A stretch of DNA of 13,575 bases from Hydrogenophilales bacterium RIFOXYD1_FULL_62_11 (GCA_001802655.1 MGZO01000035.1:47890-61464), one strand, 5' to 3'; positions 1 to 7,658 are shown, numbered from the stretch's first letter. The notes: generated from the sequence alone by a model not told the origin. A program made the numbers and translations.

Positions 1-35
1 GTGCCACACCAGGCGCAGCGGGGGAGGTCGGTCAT
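1..35 (-). CDS. tag: Probable DNA-3-methyladenine glycosylase I, N-terminal fragment only
   Basis: Only the first eleven complete codons are inside the window, read leftward off its edge; they encode MTDLPRCAWCG. That opening (Arg-Cys-x-Trp, followed in the family by DPLY and YHDxEWG) is typical of Tag, the base-excision glycosylase that removes 3-methyladenine from alkylated DNA in the cytoplasm. In the family the early Cys helps form a zinc-binding snap. No clear ribosome binding site precedes the ATG at 33-35, so the start is not secured by one. The call rests on a very short match and could be wrong; extending the contig leftward would settle it. Confidence 0.45.
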   Translation of the reverse strand, partial: MTDLPRCAWCG

Positions 36-564
36 GGGCGTATTAAATGCAAAGGTAAGGGAAGTGTGGCACAGCACATTTCTGTGTAATCACGGGCGCT
101 TTCACCGGCATGCCCTGAGCCGGGATTCTCGCTAAATAGTAGCGGCTTCATCGTTCGTCCGGTTGCAGTGGCACTTCGACAACCTGCTTCCAGAAGAGAC
201 CCTGCGGGTTGTCCTAGCCAAGGACGCAAAGATAGAGGGGGAGGACGCCTTTGGCCTTCTTGCCTACTTCGATGCAGAGTCGGTGGGCTCCTCGACGACG
301 GTCGACTACCCACTCATGACAGGCAGGTCGTCGGCCAAAGGCGACAACGGCCTTTCGATTGACCGCGTCCGCTGTTATCGGCCCAACGCATTCCGCCCAC
401 TCCGACGCAAACAAAGAGACGCCGGCAATTCATTCCCTTGCAACAAAAAATCAAGCAGCGTTCTTGTCAGAAATCTTTACACCGTTACCCACCCCCTCGC
501 ATTTTTAGGCCATTTATTTATTAAACCATCATCGAATCATCATCCTGCCTTGATGAGTAGTGTT
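36..564. other. Gap without a supported gene
   Basis: This stretch separates the tag start from the PEP-CTERM gene. A plus-strand frame is open from 136 to 573, with a possible TTG start at 163. Its first 50 residues (from MQWHFDNLLPEE) look mildly protein-like, while the C-terminal half has low-complexity, non-conserved character. It has no ribosome binding site, and its end overlaps the sigma-54 promoter at 565-581. Minus-strand frames over the same bases are no better. It may be a decayed gene, but I recognise no family. The right-hand part, from about 420, is AT-richer and probably holds the control region of the downstream gene. Confidence 0.4.
465..481. promoter_or_regulatory. Candidate activator site upstream of the PEP-CTERM promoter
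   Basis: TGTCAGAAATCTTTACA is an imperfect dyad with TGT/ACA ends, centred about 100 bases upstream of the -24/-12 promoter. That is the usual distance for a sigma-54 enhancer site. PEP-CTERM genes in several betaproteobacteria are controlled by the PrsK/PrsR two-component system together with RpoN. Assigning this dyad to PrsR is inference from position and weak symmetry only. Confidence 0.2.
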
Positions 565-581
565 TTGGCCTGAGTTTTGCT
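565..581 (+). promoter_or_regulatory. Sigma-54 (-24/-12) promoter of the PEP-CTERM gene
   Basis: TTGGCCTGAGTTTTGCT carries the invariant GG (567-568) and GC (579-580) with exactly ten bases between them, and a TTGCT -12 element. It differs from TGGCACG-N4-TTGCW at two positions. Transcription would start near 592, leaving a leader of about 88 bases before the ATG at 680. Sigma-54 control fits the known RpoN dependence of PEP-CTERM genes in floc-forming betaproteobacteria. Confidence 0.7.
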
Positions 582-679
582 TTATGTTCGTGAACAAAAA
601 CCGAAGGGAATTCATATGTACAGTCACGTGTGAATGCTCATCCAGAAACAGTAATTACATCAAAACCGAGAAGAGCAAC

Positions 680-1327
680 ATGAACACTCGTACCCCCCTG
701 ATCGCCAGCAGCCTGATCGTCGCCAGTCTTGTTTCCGGCGCGGCGCAAGCCTCCTTAGTTGACCGCGGTGGCGGCCTGATCTACGACACCGACCTTAACG
801 TCACTTGGCTGGCCGACGCCAACTTCGCCAAGACCAGCGGCTATTCTGCAACCGGTCAAATGTCCTGGAACCAAGCAACTTCCTGGGCCGCCAACCTTAG
901 CTACTACGATAGTGTTCGCAACGTTAATTTGACGGGTTGGCGCTTACCCACCAGTGATCCTAGCTGCTCTGGTTACTGCGGCACAGGCACCGAGATGGGG
1001 TATCTGTTTTATATCGGCCTAGGTGGAGTAGCCGGTCAAAACATCATATTTACTCACAGCGCTAATTACGATCTTTTCACTAATATCGGCGGGCATATCT
1101 TCAACGCTGCCTATTATTGGTCAGATACGTTGGCCCCGGCCTTTACTGGGGAAGCCTCGTATTTCGGCATGCGCTATGGCAGCCAGGGCGGTCTCGCTCT
1201 CAGCAATACTTTATATGCATGGGCCGTTCGCCCCGGCGATGTAGCCGCCGTTCCGGAGGCGCAGACCTATGCGCTGATGCTGGCCGGATTGGGGCTGGTC
1301 GGGTGGCGCGTGCGGCGGCGTAGGTAA
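680..1327 (+). CDS. PEP-CTERM sorting domain protein with a DUF1566-like domain
   Basis: This 215-residue exported protein has a signal peptide at residues 1-24 (cleavage after AQA). It is followed by a DUF1566-like domain: GLIYDTDLNVTWLADANFAK at 32-51, MSWNQATSWAANLSYYDS at 61-78, GWRLPT at 87-92 and WAVRPG at 181-186. A C-terminal PEP-CTERM tract covers about 191-215: VPEA, a hydrophobic helix at 197-208, then an Arg-rich tail. Exosortase (EpsH/XrtA) systems recognise such tails and deliver the protein to the cell surface or exopolysaccharide matrix; the exosortase itself is not in this window. The sorting motif reads VPEA rather than the commoner VPEP, a tolerated variant. The ATG at 680 is chosen because it follows a purine-rich GAGAAGAG and directly begins the signal peptide; a longer in-frame reading from 560 lacks a signal peptide there. 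It is probably monocistronic, with its own sigma-54 promoter and a terminator just downstream. The exact function is unknown. Confidence 0.92.
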   Translation: MNTRTPLIASSLIVASLVSGAAQASLVDRGGGLIYDTDLNVTWLADANFAKTSGYSATGQMSWNQATSWAANLSYYDSVRNVNLTGWRLPTSDPSCSGYCGTGTEMGYLFYIGLGGVAGQNIIFTHSANYDLFTNIGGHIFNAAYYWSDTLAPAFTGEASYFGMRYGSQGGLALSNTLYAWAVRPGDVAAVPEAQTYALMLAGLGLVGWRVRRRR

Positions 1328-1352
1328 ATCGGTTATTCGGCACCTTCAGGGG

Positions 1353-1383
1353 TACAAGGGGGCGCAAACCCCCTGTGTTTTTT
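1353..1383 (+). terminator. Rho-independent terminator after the PEP-CTERM gene
   Basis: A GGGGG (1358-1362) / CCCCC (1369-1373) stem with loop CGCAAA is extended by A-T and, past a bulge, C-G and A-T pairs. Six T's follow at 1378-1383. It begins about 25 bases after the stop codon. Confidence 0.8.
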
Positions 1384-1781
1384 GAGCGTGTGGGAATCAA
1401 TAATATTAAGGACCAGCCATTTTTATCCGCTTCGATAAACCGGAGCGATTGCGGCTTAGGCAGTGAAATCAGTCATTCACAGCGATCTATACCAATGACT
1501 CTTCCTGGCCGATTGTGTGAATTGGACATGGCGCCCGTAAGCCGACATTGAAAAATTTCGCTGGACGGCTCAACGGCTGCTTTTGCTGGTTGCCCAGATG
1601 TGCCGCCAATATGGCGATTTACCGCATGCAGGCCACGGGGTGGCTGCCCCGGGGCTGGATGATGATGGGCGATGAACTATCGATTTGTGCCGTTGCGGAA
1701 GAGGCCTGTTTTGTACGCAATCGCGAGGCATCTCTTAAGTATGTGTTTCGCAGCTTGACGGTGCTTTCCCATAAATAAGCT
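1384..1781. other. Gap without a supported gene
   Basis: This is about 400 bases between the PEP-CTERM terminator and the hairpin that ends the next minus-strand gene. A 76-codon plus-strand frame (1548-1778) is interrupted on both sides, has no ribosome binding site and resembles no family I know. The other frames carry frequent stops. It could be a heavily decayed gene, but I see no recognisable remnant and no RNA gene. Confidence 0.5.
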
Positions 1782-1819
1782 GACGGAATGGGTCTGTTAA
1801 CTCGCCCATTCCTACGTCA
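1782..1819 (-). terminator. Hairpin overlapping the stop of the small secreted protein gene
   Basis: On the minus strand GGAATGGG and CCCATTCC form an 8-bp stem around a 12-base loop. TGAC/GTCA extends it past a three-base bulge. It starts at the stop codon itself. The downstream T content is modest, so it may be a weak terminator or a 3'-end stabilising hairpin. Confidence 0.5.
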
Positions 1820-2245
1820 TTCAACACTCCAATAGAAGTGCCGCTGAGCCAGCCGGCCGCCACCAACCCTGGCCTGTTGAGTCTGGCTTTGTCCTGCGGC
1901 CTCGGCGGTAATCTTGTAGCGGCCGGGCGCCAGCTTGACGTAGAACCAGGGGCCATCCGACACGGCTTCGAGAACTTTTTGCCCCTTCATATTCATGATC
2001 GAAAGCTTGACGTCCGCAAGGTAGGCCCCTGAACCCTTCTCAGCAAAAACAAGTTTCAGGTTGTACTCGCCGCTTACTTCATCCAGTGCTTGGCGCTCCT
2101 CCAGGCCGTTCCCGCCGCTGATATAGGTGATGCCATTTTCGGTGACCGGTTGGAGAACGGGTTCGCTTGAATCAGCCGCACTCGCAAGCAACGGGCCAGA
2201 CAAGCCTAAGACAAGTATCCAATGTGCCAGGTTTTTGAGCTTCAT
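1817..2245 (-). CDS. Small secreted protein with a carboxypeptidase-regulatory-like fold
   Basis: This conserved-looking protein of about 142 residues has a signal peptide (residues 1-24, ending ASA-A). A short Gly-rich segment, YISGGNGLEE (41-50), follows. The remainder is a beta-sandwich-like domain with the string AYLADVKLSIMN (74-85), DGPWFYVKLAPGRYKITAEA (97-116) and an Ala-Gly-Gln-rich end. The wording LxPGxYxIxAE is typical of CarboxypepD_reg-like or transthyretin-like domains, which are usually structural or binding rather than catalytic. Two adjacent ATGs exist. The one at 2243-2245 is preferred because the perfect AGGAGG (2251-2256) sits five bases before it, but only two bases before the upstream ATG (2246-2248). 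It lies downstream of the SleB hydrolase gene on the same strand, separated by two hairpins, so it is probably transcribed separately. Periplasmic location is inferred; function is unknown. Confidence 0.8.
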   Translation of the reverse strand: MKLKNLAHWILVLGLSGPLLASAADSSEPVLQPVTENGITYISGGNGLEERQALDEVSGEYNLKLVFAEKGSGAYLADVKLSIMNMKGQKVLEAVSDGPWFYVKLAPGRYKITAEAAGQSQTQQARVGGGRLAQRHFYWSVE

Positions 2246-2304
2246 CATTGCCTCCTATTGTGAAAGCCACTGCTAGAAACATTAGGGCAGCCCTGTCAGG
2301 AAAG

Positions 2305-2370
2305 GTGGCTCCAAAGTTGACTCCGTGAGCCACAGCACTGCTTAGCACTGTGTTTGATAGCTGGCTAAGC
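2305..2370. other. Two adjacent inverted repeats between sleB and the small secreted gene
   Basis: GTGGCTC (2305-2311) pairs with GAGCCAC (2327-2333), and GCTTAGC (2340-2346) with GCTAAGC (2364-2370). Both are perfect 7-bp arms with loops of 15-17 bases. They lie 56-121 bases beyond the sleB stop. There is no T tract, so they are not typical intrinsic terminators; a protein-binding or processing role is possible. Confidence 0.35.
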
Positions 2371-2425
2371 CCTCTGTTTAGCAGGTCTTGATTTATAAAC
2401 AATAGACCATGAGAACCTGCGGGGC

Positions 2426-3043
2426 CTATTTGGCTACGCCGCCGCGAGGTTTGTAGAACACATGCTCGCCGATCTCGACCGTCCTGATGTATTCCGCGGA
2501 CCAACTAGGGTTTACTTTCTGCTGGTGGAAATACAGTGCGCCACCGGTTCGGTCCGTAAGTTGCCGATTAAGCGCTTTTCGAGAAATTTCCTTGGCGATC
2601 GCATAGGATTTATCCTTCTCTACATCATCCGAACGGCCATCGCACCACCATGAGAACTGGCAGGCACCCTGCTCGTGGCCTTGCCTGACAACATCACAAA
2701 TCTTGTTTGGAAAGCCCTCATGGCCAAGCCGGTTCATCACCACATTGGCAATTGCTTCCATGCCGGCAACCCCCTCGCCCTTGGCCTCCCAGTAGATGGT
2801 GCGTGCAAGACAGGTGATCGCATCGTTCAAGGGCGCTTCGCCGGCCGGATCGACCGCCTGCACTTCTGGCTTCGTGATGATCTCTGATGGAGTCGGGCGC
2901 GCCTTGCTGCCTTGGGCCGCAGCGTTCTGCTCCAGTACCTCCGCCTTGCTCTCCGCGGCTTCCGCCTGTTCCCGATCAGCCGCGGTCGCCTGACTGACGA
3001 GAAGGATTGCCGCTAGGCAGGTCGCAACCCATGTCTGGCGCAT
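2426..3043 (-). CDS. Cell-wall hydrolase, SleB family (Hydrolase_2)
   Basis: This 205-residue exported hydrolase has a signal peptide (MRQTWVATCLAAILLVSQATA, then ADRE). A charged, Ala/Glu-rich low-complexity linker runs over about 23-50. The SleB catalytic domain occupies about 72-200. Diagnostic strings are CLARTIYWEAKGEG (78-91, containing the presumed catalytic Glu86), AIANVVMNR (97-105), CQFSWWCDGRSDD (128-140) and GGALYFHQ (167-174). The family cleaves peptidoglycan as lytic transglycosylase-like enzymes; in non-sporulating proteobacteria the role is wall remodelling in the periplasm. The ATG at 3041-3043 follows a perfect AGGAGG seven bases upstream, which rules out a 35-residue longer in-frame reading. 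The domain appears complete. No neighbour indicates a specific role, and it is not a spore germination gene in this context. Confidence 0.9.
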   Translation of the reverse strand: MRQTWVATCLAAILLVSQATAADREQAEAAESKAEVLEQNAAAQGSKARPTPSEIITKPEVQAVDPAGEAPLNDAITCLARTIYWEAKGEGVAGMEAIANVVMNRLGHEGFPNKICDVVRQGHEQGACQFSWWCDGRSDDVEKDKSYAIAKEISRKALNRQLTDRTGGALYFHQQKVNPSWSAEYIRTVEIGEHVFYKPRGGVAK

Positions 3044-3518
3044 AGTCGAACCTCCTGGATTAATCAAACATGGCCTCACGCCTGCGCGATACGTCCGACG
3101 GGCCATTTGTGCCAAGCAGCTATTCAAGAGACCCAATGGCCCGGACATTTATCAATATAGATAAAAGTATTGCATCGACCAGTGGAGAGCGCCGCTGCTG
3201 AACGGACATTCGGCGGATAGGTCATGACGGTCTCTTCAGGTTCGAAAGCGCCAGTTCGATATCTTTGTAAGCGGAAATTGATGAATGTCCGGTTGTGGTG
3301 GGACATAACTGACCGAAAAGGCCGAGATGCGGACAGCGGACGTTAACCCCTGCCCGCATTATTCTTGATAGAGCCCCGCCTCTGGCACAACTTCAACCGT
3401 GTGCGCGGTCAGATTGGCCGCCATGCTGCGCGCCTGTTGATGCTGTCAGCGTGCAGGCATTCACTATTGGCGCGCAGGCGCGGGCAACGGCTCCCTGCGC
3501 ACGAACTCGTGCACACCG
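3044..3518. other. Gap without a supported gene; scattered CGGACATT motifs
   Basis: This stretch separates sleB from the EamA gene. Short frames exist but none has a ribosome binding site or family resemblance. It contains CGGACATT at 3142-3149, a perfect 9-base inverted pair CGGACATTC (3203-3211) / GAATGTCCG (3283-3291), and a further GGACAT near 3300. Motifs of this type recur in proteobacterial intergenic DNA, often as relics of repeats or insertion sequences. That reading is inference. Confidence 0.4.
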
Positions 3519-4409
3519 CTACCGCCCTCGCAGCGCCATCACCCCCGACAGCACGCGCCACTGGTGCACGCTCAGGCCCAGACCGATCAGCAGCGTACCC
3601 AGCCACACGCGCACGCCAACGTGTTCGTCGTTGAGCGCGCTGCCTAGCAGCAGGGCGAGCACGGGGGTGACAAGGGTGATGAGCGCGACCTTGCCGGTTT
3701 CCATGTGCTTGATGACGTAGTAGTAGAGCGCGAAGCCGAGCACGGAACCGAACACGCCGAGGTAGACGATGGCGGCGCCGGCGCGCGGCGGCACGGCATT
3801 CGGCACGTGGCCGTCGGTACCCAGCCACACCAGGGCGAACAGCGGCAGCGCGACGGCGAGGGTGCCGGCGGTGGTGGCGAGCGGCGGGCTGTCGTCGCCG
3901 ATGCGCTTCACCCATACCAGGCTGGCCGAATACAGCGACACCGCGGCGAGCAGGGCGAGCACGCCGGCCAGGGCGTGGGCGCCGCCCATTTCGTGGCTGT
4001 CGCCGAAGATGACCGCGAGCCCGGCCAGACCGAGCAGCATGCCGGCGATCTTGGCGCGCGTGAGCGCTTCCTCTTCCAGCCACAGCAGAGCCAGCAGGCC
4101 GGTGATCAGCGGCGTCAGGCCGAACAGCACCGATACCAGTCCGGAGTGGATGTATTGCGCACCCCAGTAGGTGAGCGTCATGGCGCCGAACATGCCGAGG
4201 CCGCCTGCCAGATAGCTGGCGCGGGCGCGGCGGTGCAGCGGCAGGCCGATGCGCCACACGGCCAGCGCAAGGGCGGCGACGGCGAAACCGATGAGCATGC
4301 GCGAGGCGACGGCGAAGGCAAAGCCGGTGCCCTGGGCGCTCCACTTGATGGCTAGCGGCGTGGTGGCCCAGATGAGGATGATGCCGAGATAGGCGGCGGG
4401 GACGGACAT
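3519..4409 (-). CDS. EamA/DMT-family transporter (drug/metabolite exporter)
   Basis: This 296-residue inner-membrane protein has about ten hydrophobic segments arranged as two tandem EamA repeats. Typical family strings are AAYLGIILIWATTPLAIKW near the N-terminus, YWGAQYIHSGLVSVLFGLTP and LLALLWLEEEAL in repeat 1. In repeat 2 they are YLGVFGSVLGFALYYYVIKHMETGKVAL and LLLGSALNDEHVGVRVWLGTLLIGLGL. DMT exporters move small metabolites or amino acids out of the cell; the substrate cannot be read from sequence. The ATG at 4407-4409 follows GGGAG and starts the first membrane segment. A 50-residue longer frame has no signal and overlaps the upstream small ORF, so it is not used. It is preceded by a promoter-like pair, a strong hairpin with T tract and a small ORF, suggesting regulated read-through. 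Confidence 0.93.
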   Translation of the reverse strand: MSVPAAYLGIILIWATTPLAIKWSAQGTGFAFAVASRMLIGFAVAALALAVWRIGLPLHRRARASYLAGGLGMFGAMTLTYWGAQYIHSGLVSVLFGLTPLITGLLALLWLEEEALTRAKIAGMLLGLAGLAVIFGDSHEMGGAHALAGVLALLAAVSLYSASLVWVKRIGDDSPPLATTAGTLAVALPLFALVWLGTDGHVPNAVPPRAGAAIVYLGVFGSVLGFALYYYVIKHMETGKVALITLVTPVLALLLGSALNDEHVGVRVWLGTLLIGLGLSVHQWRVLSGVMALRGR

Positions 4410-4426
4410 GGCGGTTACTCCCTGAT

Positions 4427-4528
4427 TTATGTCGTGGGCGGATGCAAGGCGGCGGGCGAGGCGAGGGCGCGCCAGACGATGGGCGGGCAGGCGGAACGGG
4501 ACGGCAGCTTGATTCGGATGAGGGTCAT
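4427..4528 (-). CDS. Small ORF (33 aa) directly upstream of the EamA gene
   Basis: The frame starts at the ATG at 4526-4528, preceded by a good AGGAG, and ends at TAA (4427-4429), 17 bases before the EamA start. The predicted peptide begins MTLIRIKLPSRSACPPIVW and is basic, then Ala/Pro-rich. It has no run of a single amino acid that would mark a classic attenuation peptide. It lies between a terminator-like hairpin and the transporter gene. It could be a translated leader that couples to EamA translation, or chance. I do not recognise it in any family. Confidence 0.35.
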   Translation of the reverse strand: MTLIRIKLPSRSACPPIVWRALASPAALHPPTT

Positions 4529-4551
4529 GGTGGAGCTCCTGGGTGGACGAC

Positions 4552-4595
4552 AAAAACAAAAAGGCCGCGAACCTTTGCGGGGTCCGCGGCCTTTT
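4552..4595 (-). terminator. Strong intrinsic terminator or attenuator upstream of EamA
   Basis: On the minus strand the arms AAAAGGCCGCG and CGCGGCCTTTT (4585-4595 and 4559-4569) pair over 11 bp. They continue inward through GACC/GGTT (one wobble) to a 15-bp stem with loop CCGCAAA. T tracts at 4558-4562 and 4552-4556 (as A's on the plus strand) complete the signal. It lies 191 bases beyond the regulator stop codon and 24 bases before the small ORF. It may end transcripts from the upstream regulator, attenuate EamA, or both. Confidence 0.8.
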
Positions 4596-4727
4596 CGGGG
4601 AAATGAATTGCTTACTGGGGGATCAGCTTTCCTCGGGCCCGGACGTGCGCATGCGCAGCCACTTGCACAACGGCAGTCGGCGAATGATCGCAATGGGGGA
4701 GGAATGCATTGAGTGAACCATGGCCGT

Positions 4728-4757
4728 ATTCTGGCCAGGGCGGATGCGGGCTGTCAA
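4728..4757 (-). promoter_or_regulatory. Sigma-70-type promoter upstream of the EamA leader
   Basis: On the minus strand a perfect TTGACA (-35, 4752-4757) lies 18 bases from CAGAAT (-10, 4728-4733, four of six matches to TATAAT). Transcription would start near 4721, giving a leader of about 125 bases before the terminator-like hairpin. The -35 is strong and the -10 only fair. Confidence 0.5.
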
Positions 4758-4786
4758 TCGTGTTCGGTTGAAGTGCGGCATTGCGC

Positions 4787-6103
<1,317 letters not shown>

Positions 6104-6117
6104 TTCCGGCCCCAGCT

Positions 6118-6162
6118 TGTCATGACTGGTACAGAATGTGTCATGACCTTTAGGTCATGTCA
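6118..6162. promoter_or_regulatory. Triple TGTCATGAC operator between fisR and sqr
   Basis: TGTCATGAC occurs at 6118-6126 and again at 6139-6147, exactly 21 bases (two helical turns) apart. The second copy is the left arm of an inverted repeat: TGTCATGACCT (6139-6149), two T's, then AGGTCATGTCA (6152-6162), with a single mismatch. The cluster lies about 50-90 bases upstream of the -24 element of the sqr promoter and 15 bases outside the regulator start. These properties fit an enhancer for the adjacent activator; the protein-site pairing is inferred. Confidence 0.7.
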
Positions 6163-6207
6163 ACGCCGGGCGGTGTGCTGAGGCCGCAAGAACAGGCGCA
6201 TTGCAAA

Positions 6208-6223
6208 TGGCATGTCAATTGCT
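6208..6223 (+). promoter_or_regulatory. Sigma-54 (-24/-12) promoter of sqr
   Basis: TGGCATGTCAATTGCT matches TGGCACG-N4-TTGCW at all but one position, with GG (6209-6210) and GC (6221-6222) ten bases apart. Transcription would start near 6234, 27 bases before the sqr ATG. The operator cluster just upstream and the divergent sigma-54 activator make this one of the best supported control elements in the window. Confidence 0.85.
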
Positions 6224-6260
6224 AGGGTAAAGACTTGAACAATAAAAGGAATCTGAAAAC

Positions 6261-7529
6261 ATGGCACATATCGTGATATTGGGCGCAGGCATTGGCGGCA
6301 TGAACATGGCCTACGAAATGCGCGAACAGGCCCGCGCCGAAGACCGCGTGACCGTGATTTCGAATTTGCCGTATTTCCAGTTCACGCCGTCCAACCCCTG
6401 GGTGGCGGTGAACTGGCGCAAGCAGGAAGACATCACGATTCCGGTTGCGCCCTACCTCAACAACAAGAACATCGACTTCATCGCTGTTGGCGCGGCGCGC
6501 GTGCATCCCGAGCGCAATCAGCTTGAACTGACTGACGGCCAGATTGTGGATTACGACTATCTGGTGATCGCAACCGGCCCCAAGCTGGCGTTTGACGAAG
6601 TGCCCGGACTGGGGCCCGAGGGCCATACCCAGTCGGTTTGCCAGGTCGAACATGCCACGGCAGCTGCGCGGCAATGGGACAAATTCGTGCAGGAACCGGG
6701 CCCCATCGTGGTGGGCGCGGTGCAGGGGGCATCGTGCTACGGTCCGGCTTACGAGTTTGCTTTCATCATGGATACCGACCTGCGCAAGCGCAAAATCCGT
6801 GACCGCGTGCCGATGACCTATGTCACCGCCGAACCCTACATCGGGCATCTCGGCCTGGGCGGTGTGGGCGATTCCAAAGGCCTGCTCGAATCCGCCATGC
6901 GCGAGCGCCACATCAAGTGGATCTGCAATGCCAAGGTGACCAAGGTCGAGGCCGGCAAGATGTTCGTCGCCGAGCACAACGACAAGGGCGAAATCATCAA
7001 GGAACACGAACTGCCGTTTGCCTATTCGATGATGCTGCCGGCGTTCAAGGGCATCGATGCCGTGTTCGGCATCGAGGGGCTGACCAATCCACGCGGCTTC
7101 ATCACCATCGACGCCTTCCAGCGCAACCCCAAGTTCCAGAACATTTTCTCGGTTGGCGTGTGCGTCGCCATTCCGCCGGTGGAAGTCACCCCGGTGCCCA
7201 CCGGCACGCCCAAGACCGGCTACATGATCGAGTCCATGGTCACCGCCACCGCGCACAACATCCGCGCGCTGCTCGACGGCCGCGAGCCGGCTGAAAAAGC
7301 CACCTGGAACGCGATCTGCCTGGCCGACTTTGGCGACACCGGCGCGGCCTTCGTTGCCATTCCGCAAATCCCGCCGCGCAACGTCAACTGGTTCAAGGAA
7401 GGCAAGTGGGTGCATCTGGCCAAGGTCGCATTCGAGAAATACTTCATGCGCAAAATGAAGATGGGCACCACCGAGCCGCTGTACGAGAAGTATGTGCTGG
7501 GCTTGCTTGGCATCAAAAAACTCAAATAG
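6261..7529 (+). CDS. sqr: Sulfide:quinone oxidoreductase, type I
   Basis: This 422-residue peripheral-membrane flavoprotein oxidises sulfide to zero-valent sulfur or polysulfide and reduces the quinone pool. The N-terminal FAD-binding motif is VILGAGIGG (5-13). Further family strings are PSNPWVAVNW (43-52), VIATGPKLAFDEVPG (102-116), GAVQGASCYGPAYE (152-165), EPYIGHLGLGGVGDSKG (191-207), GVCVAIPPVE (299-308) and PTGTPKTGYMIE (313-324). The three cysteines required for catalysis in Rhodobacter capsulatus SQR (127, 159, 353) are present at the same numbers: C127, C159 and C353. Length and C-terminal strings (NAICLADFGDTG; WVHLAKVAFEKYF, the amphipathic membrane-binding part) fit type I (SqrA). 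AAGGA lies ten bases before the ATG. It is transcribed alone, from a sigma-54 promoter to a terminator at 7551-7576. Confidence 0.97.
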   Translation: MAHIVILGAGIGGMNMAYEMREQARAEDRVTVISNLPYFQFTPSNPWVAVNWRKQEDITIPVAPYLNNKNIDFIAVGAARVHPERNQLELTDGQIVDYDYLVIATGPKLAFDEVPGLGPEGHTQSVCQVEHATAAARQWDKFVQEPGPIVVGAVQGASCYGPAYEFAFIMDTDLRKRKIRDRVPMTYVTAEPYIGHLGLGGVGDSKGLLESAMRERHIKWICNAKVTKVEAGKMFVAEHNDKGEIIKEHELPFAYSMMLPAFKGIDAVFGIEGLTNPRGFITIDAFQRNPKFQNIFSVGVCVAIPPVEVTPVPTGTPKTGYMIESMVTATAHNIRALLDGREPAEKATWNAICLADFGDTGAAFVAIPQIPPRNVNWFKEGKWVHLAKVAFEKYFMRKMKMGTTEPLYEKYVLGLLGIKKLK

Positions 7530-7550
7530 AGCCCCTTCGAACTCCTCGCT

Positions 7551-7576
7551 ATGGCGCCTGCGGGCGCCGTTTTTTT
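7551..7576 (+). terminator. Rho-independent terminator of sqr
   Basis: GGCGCC (7553-7558), loop TGCG, GGCGCC (7563-7568), then a G and seven T's (7570-7576). It starts about 20 bases after the sqr stop codon and separates sqr from the trp genes. Confidence 0.88.
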
Positions 7577-7603
7577 GCCTGCGTTGCGGCTCGGGCGCGC
7601 GGC

Positions 7604-7609
7604 TATAAT
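7604..7609 (+). promoter_or_regulatory. -10 box of the trpGDC promoter
   Basis: A perfect TATAAT, in the context GGCTATAATCG, stands about 50 bases before the trpG start; transcription would begin near 7616. No good -35 is seen at 16-18 bases; TTGCGG at 7584-7589 is only 14 bases away. No leader peptide, attenuator or TrpR-like palindrome is visible between here and trpG. Confidence 0.6.
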
Positions 7610-7658
7610 CGTTCGTTTTCAGTACTGGTCGAGCGATCCGGCGACCCAAGGAATGGCC

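Noticed and set aside
165..190. A TGGCAC that resembles a -24 element
   Set aside because: The next GC in TTGC-like context is at the wrong distance (14 rather than 10 bases).
1548..1778. 76-codon frame after the PEP-CTERM gene
   Set aside because: No ribosome site, no recognisable domain, and upstream in-frame stops; possibly decayed DNA.
3409..4355. Long frames on both strands across the EamA gene (311 and 216 codons)
   Set aside because: Arg/His/Gly-rich shadow translations of a membrane protein with a well placed start; no ribosome sites or motifs.
4623..4721. A 32-codon frame beginning at the predicted EamA transcript start
   Set aside because: It has no ribosome binding site and no regulatory codon run. 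It could be a leaderless leader peptide but the evidence is too thin to list.
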